Of a stretch of DNA of 64,000 nt, positions 21,457 through 31,873 are shown piece by piece. Below the pieces are notes generated by a model that saw nothing but the letters and a program-made list of their open reading frames with translations, did not search any database and was not told where the DNA came from. The number at the start of each line of letters is the position of its first letter. Position 1 is the stretch's first letter. The stretch is from Cryoendolithus antarcticus (lineage: Eukaryota; Ascomycota; Dothideomycetes; Cladosporiales; Cladosporiaceae), in the NCBI GenBank assembly GCA_002077065.1, contig NAJO01000033.1, positions 372,001 to 436,000 on the forward strand, written 5' to 3'. The position numbers were made by a program, and so were the translations under genes.

Positions 21457-22922
21457 ATGAGTTCTCCTCCGGTCAAGGAGGTCGTAGTCGAAAAGCCCGC
21501 GCCAGCCGCCAAGAATGTCGTCGTTGAGCAAGCGGCCACTCCAGCTGCCGACAAAGTCGTCGTCGAGAAAGCCGCACCAAACGCCGTTGTCGTCGAAAAG
21601 CCTGCCGCGGTGGTAGCAGCCGCTCCAGCCGTTGTGGTCGCACCGCCAATGACGATGAACACCAATCCTCCTGTTGTCGACAAGTTCGTCGCTTTGCCCG
21701 GCACCAGTCAGCCTGCTGTTGTGGCCGTGGCTCCGGCTTCTGGCGCAGTCGTCTCTCCAGCTGCCACCACAGTCATTGTCGATGAGAAGCGCCCAGTCAT
21801 GACTTCGCACCCGAAGCGCAAACGCTCTTGGTTCAAGGAGCACCTCATTGCAGTGAGTGCCTCTCCGACATTCGCCTGATCAGGAGCATGAAGCTAACGT
21901 TGCCCACAGTACTTGGGAGAGCTCATCGGCACCTTCATGTTCCTCACTCTGGCTTTTGCTGGCACCCAGATCGCCTTGCAGCAGAACACAGCAACTGGCA
22001 GCGAACCTCCGTCACTCGGCGTCCTTGCATACATCGCACTCGTCTTCGGCTTCAGCTTGACCGTTACCGCCTGGATCTTCTACCGCGTCACTGGAGGCAT
22101 GTTCAACCCCGCCGTCACGCTTGGTCTCATGCTCATCGGCGCTCTGTCCTGGTCCCGCGCTTTCGTCGTCTTCTGGGCTCAGATGTTCGGTGCGCTGCTT
22201 GCCGGTGGCTTTGTCGATCTGCTACTTCCTGGCGTAGGTGATCCGCCCCTCGATCTTGATGACTCTCACTGACTTACGCGCAGCCTCTGACCGTTGTTAC
22301 TCACGTGGATGAAAAGTTCGGATCTCTTCGCGCGGTCTTCCTCGAAGCATTTCTCACCTTCATGCTCATCATGACCGTTTTCTTCCTCGCCGTCGAGAAG
22401 CACCGCGGCACATTCCTTGCACCACTTGCGATCGGCTTGACACTCTTCGTCGCTGAGCTCGTCGGCGTTCGATACACAGGAGGTCAGTACTCCCTGTTCA
22501 TTGCCGCACCGGTACATCACTGACACATGGTAGGTTCTCTGAACCCAGCCAGATCGTTCGGTGCGCAGGTCTGGGCAATGCGTGGAGCCTGCGATGAGTG
22601 TGGCGACAATGCTGGGCATTGGGACAATCATTGGGTCTACTGGGTCGGCCCTCTCATCGGTGCCCTTGCCGCTGTTTTCTTTTACAGGCATATCACCTCA
22701 CATCCGCTCATTCTACAATGCGGACACTGATTTTTGCCCAGAATCCTCAGGGCTCTCGAGTACGAAATCTACGGCGATGTTGGCCAAGACGCCGACCGCC
22801 CTCAACCCGCCGACGATGATGACGACGACACTGTCATCGATCCTGCACCCGGCACCAACGCTACAACGACCACCACCAGCAATGGACCTGCGGCACAGCC
22901 TCTACCGAGAGGCATGGTGTGA
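21457..22922 (+). CDS. Aquaporin / aquaglyceroporin (MIP family)
   Basis: Five exons (21457-21852, 21910-22233, 22284-22482, 22534-22687, 22742-22922) give 417 residues. The MIP channel core has both NPA boxes, GMFNPAVTLG (Asn about 198) and GSLNPARSFG (Asn about 310), with an Arg after the second as expected, and six hydrophobic segments. The exon 1 product is an unusual 130-residue N-terminal extension made of imperfect VVVEKPAP-like repeats. The tail holds a short poly-Asp run. Three introns are GT-AG. The fourth (22688-22741) reads GC-AG, chosen because it restores AGA-ATC in frame and no GT site preserves the sixth membrane helix. The channel carries water and possibly small solutes across the plasma membrane; selectivity cannot be set by eye. 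Confidence 0.93.
22688..22741 (+). other. Probable GC-AG intron in the aquaporin gene
   Basis: The donor reads ACAG/GCATAT and the acceptor TTTTGCCCAG, with a CTGAT branch-like site upstream. Joining 22687 to 22742 keeps the frame from FFYR into ILRALEYE. GC donors are a known minority class in fungi. Confidence 0.7.
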
Positions 22923-23591
22923 GACACCACCCCGAACGGAATACTCAAACATACCTGAGCGTGCGTGGAGGACCTGAGTTGTAATGGTAGGAGATGATTG
23001 GAATTGGGTTGTCAGTCATCGATACCTCATGTACCGCTTTCCTTTCACGACCTCTCTCACCTACGCACGACTCCTGGACGTAGGTAGGTCTCTGGCATCC
23101 TGTGTATCGATGTCGTCTCACCTACTCCATCGACCTCTTCCACTCACTTCCTTCCTTCGTGATTCATTGCCATGTGACATCGATGCTGTTGCTCCCTCTA
23201 CTGCTCAGACGTCAGTCCCAATGGTAGTGGACCGTTGTCACCGACCAAGAATCGCCAAGCATCGTGAAGCCCTTCGAAGTCCATAATATAGAGTTTGTGT
23301 CAACCATGAAGCTTTCGCTTGTGTGACGCGTGGGCGCGACTTTGACGCAATCTCGCTGCCAAGATCTTGCTATCAAAGCGCCAGCTTACAAGGATGCCAG
23401 CTACGAGCTTGATACTCCCATGATGATCCGGTGTCTCGCTCCCGCGCCTCGCGTACCGCAACAACCCCGTGATCATGCCTTGGGACGCAGAGTTGGTCGT
23501 ACCCAAAGCCCTCGAGTACGAAGCGCGATAACACCAGTCCTGCCCACTCGGTAACTGGACTACGATTCGGAAACGCAAAGAGCCTGCCAGT
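22923..23591. other. Intergenic region aquaporin / K+ channel
   Basis: Holds the aquaporin 3' region and the channel promoter. I see no gene, repeat or RNA in it. Confidence 0.5.
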
Positions 23592-25881
23592 ATGAGCGGC
23601 ATCGATCCCGGCGTCGAAGATGGCATCAAGCGCGCCGCCGACGATGTGGAAAGCGACGAGCATGAGGAAGAGGCCGCGAAGGAGGCAGAGGAGGACTACC
23701 TAGAGCCCTCACGATGGTGGTTCGCAAGCACACTCTTCCCGCTGCTGGCCGGTACTCTCGGGCCCATTGCTAGTGGCTTCAACATCTGCGCGCTCGTGTA
23801 CAACTGGCGAGTCTATGTTCCGCCGGGGGCGAGTGAGATACATGGAGAGATCATCAAGGATCCGGCATGGCTGGTAGGTAGCTGGGAAGGACTGGAGCGT
23901 AATGCAGGAGGACGCTGATAGTGTGCAGATAGCTGTCAATGGTATATCCCTGGTCTCTGCGCTCATCGCAAACATGTCCCTGCTTCTCAACATGGCGCGT
24001 CGCGTCCGATTCTCCATTGCGCAGCCGATCACGATTGCGGGCTTCCTCTTCGCTGGTGTGCTGTTGGTGTGCGACATGGCTGCGCTCGTCTCATCTCCTA
24101 CATACCGCATTATCCAGCCTAAGGCTCAGCCGGCCGATAATCACGCCCTCTCAAGCGCTTTCTACTACGCTATCTTCGCTTCGGCGATCTATATCATGAC
24201 TGGCAGTCTGATGGGCGTCACGGTGTACGGCGCTAACCACGGGTACTACAAGAAGGACTTCCAGCTCACGTCTTCGCAACGAACACTGATGCTGCAGACC
24301 ATGAGCTTCGTCACGTACTTACTACTAGGTGCACTCGTGTTCAGCAAGGTCGAGGGCTGGGAATATCTTGACGCTGTGTTCTGGGCAGATGTCACACTAC
24401 TGACAGTAGGGTTGGGTGACTTCTCGCCCTCTACTGATCTCGGTCGAGGACTCTTGTTTCCCTTCGCCATCGGCGGTATCCTCATCGTCGGTCTGGTCAT
24501 CGGCTCCATCCGCACCCTAGTCCTCGAACGCGGCAAGGAGAAGCTCACGGCACGCATGACGGAAAAGCAGCGCGAGAGCGCGGTCGATCACGTCAATGAG
24601 CAGAAACAGACCATCAAGATCGGTCTGTTCGCTGAGGAAAGCTTCTCGACGCACCCGCAGACGCCGCTAGCTCAGAGACGCAAGCAGGAATTCCAGGTCA
24701 TGCGGCGTGTGCAGGACATGGCAGAGAATCGACGACGGTATCTGGCGCTGTTCACTAGTGCTACTGTGGCTCTGCTGCTGTGGATGGGCGGTGCTGCTGT
24801 ATTCACGGCGACTGAGCACAGGCAGTCTTGGACGTACTTCAATGCTTTGTACTTCAGCTATACGAGCTTGTTGACCATCGGCTATGGCGACCTGGTACTA
24901 CTATCGAACAGTGGCAAGCCTTTCTTCGTGCTCTGGTCACTCCTAGCCGTTCCGAGTCTTACCATCCTTATTAGCAACATGGGCGACACGATCGTGAAAT
25001 GGGTCACAGAACTCACAGACTGGCTAGGCGCCGTCACTGTCTTGCCAGGCGACGAAGGCGTACGCCACACTTTGCGAACGCTACTACGCAGTCTCACACA
25101 TTCGTCCTTCAGCGGTCCAGGCATCTTTGGCGTTGCGCCAAAGCATGAGGATCCTGAAACAGAGCCCAGAGCTTCTGCAGCAGCGATCGACGACAGACTC
25201 CGCAGTCGGCTCGCAGAACGGCTGCGCGCTCATCTGGAAGAAGAGGAGCTCGACGACATGGAGGAAGCGCAGCACAGGGGCGACGAGCTGCAGCGCGACA
25301 TCCATTTCTACAACTATGTGCTTAGTCGGGAGTGCAGGAATGTGCAGAAGGACTTGGTTAACAGCGGCGGCTCGCCAAAGAAATATTCTTGGGGCGATTG
25401 GGAATATTACCTCAGGCTAATGGGTAATGGGCAAGACGACGACGATACGAAGTCGTTTCCGGGCCAGAGCATACCCAATGCACTTGTACCTGATGCCATG
25501 CGCATCGATCGTAGAATTTCGACGCAGGATACGGCCGTGTCGCCAGATCCTCTGGCTCAGCGTGTCAGCAAGACAGCATCCTCGGACGACTCGAGCTGGG
25601 GCCAGGACTGGTCATGGCTGAGTCCTTCTTCACCACTGATGGGTACGCAGACCGAGAGTCAGTGGATCTTGGAGAAGCTGAGTGCTGCGCTGGAGAGGGA
25701 GCTGAATCGGCAGAGGAGAGGTGCGCGGAAGCGGCCGCCGATTAGCTTTGCGGAGTTGAAGAGACATGTGAGGGGTGAAGTGTTGGGTGGGGAGAGTTCG
25801 CGGACTGAAGATGAGTTGCGGGCGGAGGAGAGAGAGATGAGGGAGGGTGGTGCTGATGAGAAAAGGGATAGCAGTCGATAA
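23592..25881 (+). CDS. TOK1: Two-pore outward-rectifier potassium channel (TOK1 type)
   Basis: Exons 23592-23873 and 23929-25881 (55-nt intron) give 744 residues. Several membrane segments precede two pore domains whose selectivity filters read TVGLGDFSP (about residue 253) and TIGYGDL (about residue 410). Two pores in one chain after a multi-helix N-terminal block is the TOK architecture, unique to fungi. These channels pass K+ outward across the plasma membrane and set membrane potential. The N-terminal 40 residues are acidic; the long cytoplasmic tail (about 470-744) is charged and Ser rich. The first filter has Leu where the second has Tyr, a normal TOK asymmetry. It neighbours an aquaporin, so two osmotic-balance genes lie in tandem. 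Confidence 0.94.
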
Positions 25882-26190
25882 CGCAAGCGAAGTATAGTGT
25901 ACATGCCCGCATTTGCATCCCCCAGACCAGTCATTGTCGTCCCAGAAAATACTGATGCCTGGAAGATATGAGAGCCTCAGGCTTCTCGGATGGGCCCGTC
26001 CACTTCCGCCTGCACGCGACTTGACGCGCTGGTGTTTCCCATCTGAACCTCTATCAACTACTTTCTTTGCCACTTTCCTCATCGCAACACTCACACCACC
26101 TCATCTTGTGGCAAGAAGTCATCAAGCCGCAGCTTGAAACTTCAATCTCACCACAGGCCGCATCTCATACTCCAACACCCCGCCGCCGCC
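25882..26190. other. Intergenic region K+ channel / SPT16
   Basis: Short same-strand gap holding the SPT16 promoter. An in-frame ATG at 26134 precedes the chosen SPT16 start. Nothing else seen. Confidence 0.5.
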
Positions 26191-29100
26191 ATGGCGGACG
26201 AAGTCAGCATCGATAAGGCGCAATTCCACAACCGCCTGGCCTCGATCATCACACAGTGGAAGGCAGACAAGCGATCAGGCAACAATGTCTTCGGCGATGT
26301 CGGCAGCATCGCGGTCGTCATGGGCAAGACCGACGAAGCTGCCGGCTTCCATAAGGCGAACGCGTTGCAGTTCTGGCTGCTAGGCTATGAATTCCCCACA
26401 ACCCTCTTTCTCATCACGCTGGAGTCCATCTATATCTTAACGACCAAGAAGAAGGCCATCTACCTTGAGCCACTGAAGGATGGCAAGACGCCTGTCGAGG
26501 TCATTGTGAGGGGTAAAGATGCTGCGGAGAATACGGCGCAGTTCGAGCGCTGCCTGGAGATCATCAAGAACGCGGGGAAGAAGGTGGGAGTCATCAAGAG
26601 GGAGGACTCTACTGGTCCATTCGTCACGGAGTGGAAGTCGGCTTTCTCCGAGATTAGCAAGGATGTCGAGGAGGTGGAGATCAGCCCTGCGTTGTCGGCC
26701 GTGATGAGTGTGAAGGACCAGGGCGAGCTGAGCGCTGTGCGCAATGCATCACGCGCGACTGCGGCTGTCATGGCCGATTACTTCGTCGAGACGATGTCAG
26801 ACATCCTCGACAAGGACAAGAAGATCACGCACAAGGCGCTTTCGAACAAGATCGCCGACAAGATCGAGGATGACAAGTTCTTCAAGTCCATGAAGGGCGG
26901 CGACTTCGATCCGGTCAATCTGGACTGGAGCGTCAGCCCGATCGTGATGAGCGGCGGCAATTTCGACCTCAAGCTGCGCAGCGAGCCTGACGACAGCAAC
27001 CTACACGCCGGCGTTATAATCGCCGCGCTCGGGTTGCGCTATCAGACTTACGCTTCGATGATCGCCCGGACGTACCTGGTGGACCCGAATAAGTCGCAAG
27101 AGAGCACCTACAAGCTCCTCCTGAGCGTGCACGAGGCCGTGCTGAAGGAGCTGAAGGACGGTGCGCCAGCGAAGAATGCTTACAACAAAGCAATCGCTAC
27201 CATCAAGGCCAAGAAGCCAGAGCTGGTCGACAACTTCGTCAAGCACGTCGGTGCAGGCATTGGGATCGAAGGCGTGGATTCGACGATGGTGCTGAATGGA
27301 AAGAATGGCCGCATACTGAAGGACGGTATGACATTGGTAGTCACCACTGGCTTCTCCGACGTCGAGAATCCGAACCCTCAGGACAAGAAGAAGGACGCCA
27401 AGTACTCACTGATGCTGAGCGACACGATCCGGATCAACGCATCTGAAGTCGGATCTGGCGAACCTTTCGTCTTCACGAAGAAGGCAGGCTCTGATATGGA
27501 CAGCGCTGCGTTCTTCTTTAATGATGACGAAGAGGAAGAGAAGAAGCCTGCCAAGGCCAAGAAGGATCCTCGCGTGGGCGCAGTGGCATCTTCCAACATC
27601 ACGAAGACAAGACTACGAGGTCAGGGTGGCCAGAGCGCAAATGAGGAGAAGGAGGCTGCAAGACGAGAGCATCAGCGTGAGCTTCATCAAAAGAAGCACA
27701 ACGACGGGCTCGCGAACTACGCGGAAGGACACGCCGCACTCAACGGAACTGAAGAGAAGAAGTTCAAGCGCTTCGAATCGTACAAGTACGACACTCAGAT
27801 CCCAACCAAGGTCAAGGACTTGATCATCGTCGCCGATCCTCGCAACAATTCCGTCATCATGCCCATCATGGGGCGACCTGTGCCATTCCACATCAACACC
27901 ATCAAGAACGCAAGTACCACTAGTGAGGGCGCTTGGATTTTCTTGCGGATCAACTTTTTGTCGCCTGGCCAGGGTGTGGGCCGCAAAGATGACCAGCCAT
28001 TCGAGGACCCGAGTGCACAATTTGTGCGCTCGCTCACATACCGGTCCAAGGATAGGGATCACATGGCGGACATTGAGTCACAGATCACCGAGATGAAGAA
28101 AGCTGCTGTGCGCCGTGACCAGGAGAAGAAAGACATGGAGGACGTTGTCGAGCAGGACAAGCTTGTCGAGATCAGAAATCGTCGCCCACACCGCCTCGAC
28201 AACATTTACATGCGCCCGACTATGGAGTCGAAACGCGTGGGCGGTGCAGTCGAAGTCCACCAGAACGGTCTTCGCTACCACCACATGGCTGGGCAGAAGA
28301 TCGACATCCTCTTCAGCAACGTCAAGCACCTGTTTTTCCAGCCTTGCGTGGGTGAGTTGATCGTCATCATTCACGTGCATCTGGTCAACCCAATCATCAT
28401 CGGCAAGCGCAAGACGAAGGACATTCAGTTCTTACGTGAAGCCACGACCGAGCAATTCGACGAGACCGGCAATCGCAAGCGTAAGCACCGCTACGGTGAT
28501 GAGGAGGAATTTGAAGCAGAGCAAGAGGAGAAGCGCAGGCGATCAGCTCTCGACAAGGAGTTTCGCATGTTCGCTGAGAAGATAGCAGATGCTGGCAAGT
28601 CGGAGGGCATGTCAGTGGATATGCCGTTCCGCGACCTTGGCTTCAACGGTGTGCCGGCACGCTCCAGCGTCACCATTCAGCCTACTACCGACTGCCTCGT
28701 TCAGCTCACGGAGCCACCGTTCCTCGTCATCACACTGACGGACATCGAAGTGGTGCATCTCGAGCGTGTTCAGTTCGGCTTGAAGAACTTCGACATGGTT
28801 GTTATCTTCAAGGACTTCACCAGACCACCTGCGCACATCAACACTATCCCTGTCGAGAGTTTAGACGGCGTGAAAGACTGGCTCGACAGCGTCGACATCC
28901 CCTTCTCAGAAGGTCCTCTCAACCTCAACTGGGGCACGATCATGAAGACAGTCACAACAGACCCTCACGCCTTCTTCGCCGAAGGCGGCTGGAGCTTCCT
29001 CGACACCGAGAGTGATGCCGAGTCTGATGCGGAGGAAGAGGAGAGTGCTTTCGAGATGAGCGAAGAAGACTTCGCTAGTGAAGCCAGCTCAGAGGAGGAG

Positions 29101-29295
29101 AGCGACTTCGATGATGATGCTTCGGCTGACGCGAGTGGGGGGTCAGACGAGAGTGACGATGAGGGTGAGGACTGGGATGAGATGGAGAAGAAGGCAGCGA
29201 GGAAGGATCGGGATGGTGGTGGGTCTGAGGATGAGGGAAGGAGTCGGAAGAGTAAGGGGAAGGGTCCACCGCCGAAGGTGAAGAGCAGGCGGTAG
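26191..29295 (+). CDS. SPT16: FACT complex subunit SPT16
   Basis: One exon, 1034 residues from the ATG at 26191 (MADEVSIDK). FACT is the histone chaperone that loosens and rebuilds nucleosomes during transcription and replication. Domain order is clear: N-terminal lobe (1-170), an inactive aminopeptidase-like (M24 fold) domain (about 175-440), the middle domain with the FEDPSAQFVRSLTYRS region (about 600-630), an Rtt106-like PH module (about 780-930), and a long acidic Glu/Asp/Ser C-terminus that binds H2A-H2B. An upstream in-frame ATG (26134) would add 19 residues (KLQSHHRPH...) that the family lacks, so I chose the inner one. No introns in a 3.1-kb frame is notable next to the intron-rich neighbours. 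Confidence 0.96.
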   Translation: MADEVSIDKAQFHNRLASIITQWKADKRSGNNVFGDVGSIAVVMGKTDEAAGFHKANALQFWLLGYEFPTTLFLITLESIYILTTKKKAIYLEPLKDGKTPVEVIVRGKDAAENTAQFERCLEIIKNAGKKVGVIKREDSTGPFVTEWKSAFSEISKDVEEVEISPALSAVMSVKDQGELSAVRNASRATAAVMADYFVETMSDILDKDKKITHKALSNKIADKIEDDKFFKSMKGGDFDPVNLDWSVSPIVMSGGNFDLKLRSEPDDSNLHAGVIIAALGLRYQTYASMIARTYLVDPNKSQESTYKLLLSVHEAVLKELKDGAPAKNAYNKAIATIKAKKPELVDNFVKHVGAGIGIEGVDSTMVLNGKNGRILKDGMTLVVTTGFSDVENPNPQDKKKDAKYSLMLSDTIRINASEVGSGEPFVFTKKAGSDMDSAAFFFNDDEEEEKKPAKAKKDPRVGAVASSNITKTRLRGQGGQSANEEKEAARREHQRELHQKKHNDGLANYAEGHAALNGTEEKKFKRFESYKYDTQIPTKVKDLIIVADPRNNSVIMPIMGRPVPFHINTIKNASTTSEGAWIFLRINFLSPGQGVGRKDDQPFEDPSAQFVRSLTYRSKDRDHMADIESQITEMKKAAVRRDQEKKDMEDVVEQDKLVEIRNRRPHRLDNIYMRPTMESKRVGGAVEVHQNGLRYHHMAGQKIDILFSNVKHLFFQPCVGELIVIIHVHLVNPIIIGKRKTKDIQFLREATTEQFDETGNRKRKHRYGDEEEFEAEQEEKRRRSALDKEFRMFAEKIADAGKSEGMSVDMPFRDLGFNGVPARSSVTIQPTTDCLVQLTEPPFLVITLTDIEVVHLERVQFGLKNFDMVVIFKDFTRPPAHINTIPVESLDGVKDWLDSVDIPFSEGPLNLNWGTIMKTVTTDPHAFFAEGGWSFLDTESDAESDAEEEESAFEMSEEDFASEASSEEESDFDDDASADASGGSDESDDEGEDWDEMEKKAARKDRDGGGSEDEGRSRKSKGKGPPPKVKSRR

Positions 29296-29913
29296 AGGGA
29301 TTTCTTGCTTGAGTATGGGGTTACGGTGGGAGAGCGCGAGTGAGAATTTCTGTGGTTCTAAATATCCTACTTGGCTGGTCAACAGACTTGAATCAGGACT
29401 ATGCTCGAGATCGAGAGCACGGTAGCGTTCCGCTGCAGAGCAACGTAAGTGGCAGTCGCGATCTGACTAATTCGTGCAGACTGTGGGGTAAAAAATGTTA
29501 GCCTTTATCCCCACGTGTGGCTTCGACCTCCATCATCATAAGGTATCACCTTTAAAGATTGTTGTCCAATGCTCGGAGCCAGGCAGACTTGCTGCGAGGA
29601 TCGTGATCACCTCAAATTTATCCTTCGCTTTGCCTTGAGCAAGCTAGGATGTCGTCGAGCAATGAGAGGTGAGAGGCTGCTACATCTGTTCGAACATTTC
29701 GCGATTTATTAGCGTGCGACATTTCTGCTGTCATCGGCCGCGGCTATGCAATGCGGGCGACTGAAGTTACGTGCCGTACTCCGTCTCAGTAGTACATGAT
29801 CTCTACTTCCTTCTTTTCATCATCGTCACAGAACAAAGGAATTGGTGATGGCATCTGTTACATTGTCGACACCCACACTGACTGGAAGCTAACACTACTG
29901 GCGGGATTACGCC
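29296..29913. promoter_or_regulatory. Promoter region of the monocarboxylate-type transporter
   Basis: No gene. It holds an imperfect inverted repeat: GTGGGGTAAA at 29483-29492 against TTTATCCCCAC at 29504-29514, directly followed by CCACGTGTGG. About 25 bases further on is AAGGTATCACCTTT (29540-29553). These look like protein-binding sites; the factor is unknown. Confidence 0.4.
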
Positions 29914-31324
29914 ATGTCGAAGGAGTCGTTGGAGTATGGCAAGGCGGAGGCGGTCGACACATATGAAGGACCAGTCATCACAAGTAGTGACGAGGGCGTC
30001 AAGGCGCCCTCGGTCATAGTCTCGACCTCACCTCCTGCGCCGGACGGAGGAACACGAGCATGGCTACAAGTCGCGGGTAGCTTTCTGGTCTTCGGTAATC
30101 TGTGGGGCCTCACATTTGCATTCGGCAGTTTTAATTCTTATTACGAATTGACGTTGCTCCCTGACCTGTCGCCGTCGACCATCAGCTGGTGAGTGTTCCG
30201 CGCTATTAATGCTGTGGTAGAAAATTAACGAGACCAGGATCGGCACAACGTCTACAACCCTTCTGATCTTCGGCGGGATCGTTTCAGGCCCTCTCTTCGA
30301 CAGAGGCTACTTCCGCAGCATGCTGATTGTGGGCGCGCTGGTTGAGACACTCGGTCTAATGCTGCTCAGTCTCTGCAAAGCATCATATTGGCAGATCTTC
30401 CTCACGCAAGGCATCGTCACGGGGCTGGGGAACAGCTTACTCTATATACCCGGTCTAGCTCTAGTTGGCAGAGCTTTCACGAAGAACCGCAGTATGGCCA
30501 TGGGGATCACCACTTGTGGCGCCCCAATAGGCGGCATCATCTACACAATCACCTTCGAGCATCTGATCAGTCGGATGAGCTTCGGCTGGACAGTCCGAAT
30601 CATGGCGTTCATCATGCTGGCTACGTACTGTATTGCATTTCCGATGATCTTGTGGCGAGTCAAGAATCTCGCAGATCTCGCTCCCGACCGGCCGCGCAAG
30701 CTCTTCGACGCCAGTGCATTACGAGACCTGCCTTTCTGGAGCTACACCAGCAGTAATTTTCTTATTTTCTGCGGGTACATGGTACCGTTCTACTTCATGG
30801 CCTCGTATGGCCAGATCGAGCTGGGCATGAGTCGCAGCAGCGCGAACTACGTGTTGGTCATCTCGCAAGCAGCGTCTGTACTAGGCCGGCTGGTAGCATC
30901 CTACGCCGCGTCGAAAATCGGCGTCATGATTCCTTGGATCGTTTGCGGACTCTCAAGCGGCATCTTGTGTCTAGGCTGGATTGGCGTGAAGTCCTCGGGT
31001 GCGTTCATTGCCTACGCCGCGCTATACGGGTGCTTCAGTGGCGCACTTATACCGCTACCACCTTCGGTATTTCCGGTAGTGTGTCCGGACATCAAGGTCC
31101 TGGGTGCGAGGATGGGCATGTCGCAGGGGATTGGGTCAATGGCTTCGTTGATCGGGCCACCGATCGCTGGGGCGTTGACGAGTATTGGGGCGACAGCGGA
31201 GCATAGGAACTATCTGGGACTACAGCTGTTCGGAGGGGCCATTATGGCTGCGGGTGGATGCAATCTAGTCGGGTTATGGATACTCTTGATCAGACAGAGG
31301 GGATTGAAGTCGAAGCTGATATAG
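29914..31324 (+). CDS. MFS transporter, monocarboxylate (MCT) type
   Basis: Exons 29914-30188 and 30238-31324 (49-nt intron) give 453 residues. The cytoplasmic N-terminus ends in PDGGTRAWLQVAGSF, the MCT signature [D/E]G(G/S)xxW at the first helix. About twelve hydrophobic segments follow, with NSLLYIPGLALVGRAF and the FTKNRSMAMGI loop after helix 5 that is typical of fungal Mch/MCT proteins. Fungal members include riboflavin and carboxylate carriers and many of unknown substrate, so the substrate is open. It is the first of four adjacent genes for transport or secreted enzymes (29.9-37.4 kb). Confidence 0.9.
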
Positions 31325-31873
31325 TTTTGGTCAGCTGTCGAGACTTGAACGAACTCCTCGGCTTGCTTGATGCATGATGACCAGAAGACTTGTGCGACCT
31401 CGAAACTGCAGCTTGCTGACATGCTCGATCATGTATCGCGTTGTATGGAGGCAAGAGTCCGCTATGCGCACTGCTTTCACCTCCTTTGGCGGTACTTCCG
31501 CTTTGGGTCTGCCGCCTACCGCTCCACTTCGGATAGGTTGAACCCACCACAACGCGATATCTTTCTCAGCGTCACCATACATTTCGAGCGTCAGACGACA
31601 GCCACAGCCCGCAACTTCAGCGTCAGCATGCTTCATCAGCGTCACGATAATGCAGCCTTGCGTTCGTACAGCGTCAGAAGTTCCCGCAACTGCGCAGCGT
31701 CACCCACGGCTGACCTATCGAAGAACGACAGTGTTACTATGTGGGAAAGTATAAGTTTTCTGCCATTCCGTATCTGTGGATCGTCTATCGTCTCCTATCC
31801 TGCATCTCATCTCCTCTGACATACCAAACCAATCCCTGATAATCGTATGCTTTAATCAGGCAAATAGGCCACG
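31325..31873. other. Intergenic region between the two MFS genes
   Basis: Holds the promoter of the downstream MFS gene. No gene, repeat or RNA is visible. Confidence 0.5.

Noticed and set aside
29296..29913. Possible tRNA or small RNA among the inverted repeats
   Set aside because: No A-box/B-box pair or cloverleaf could be found here or elsewhere in the window.
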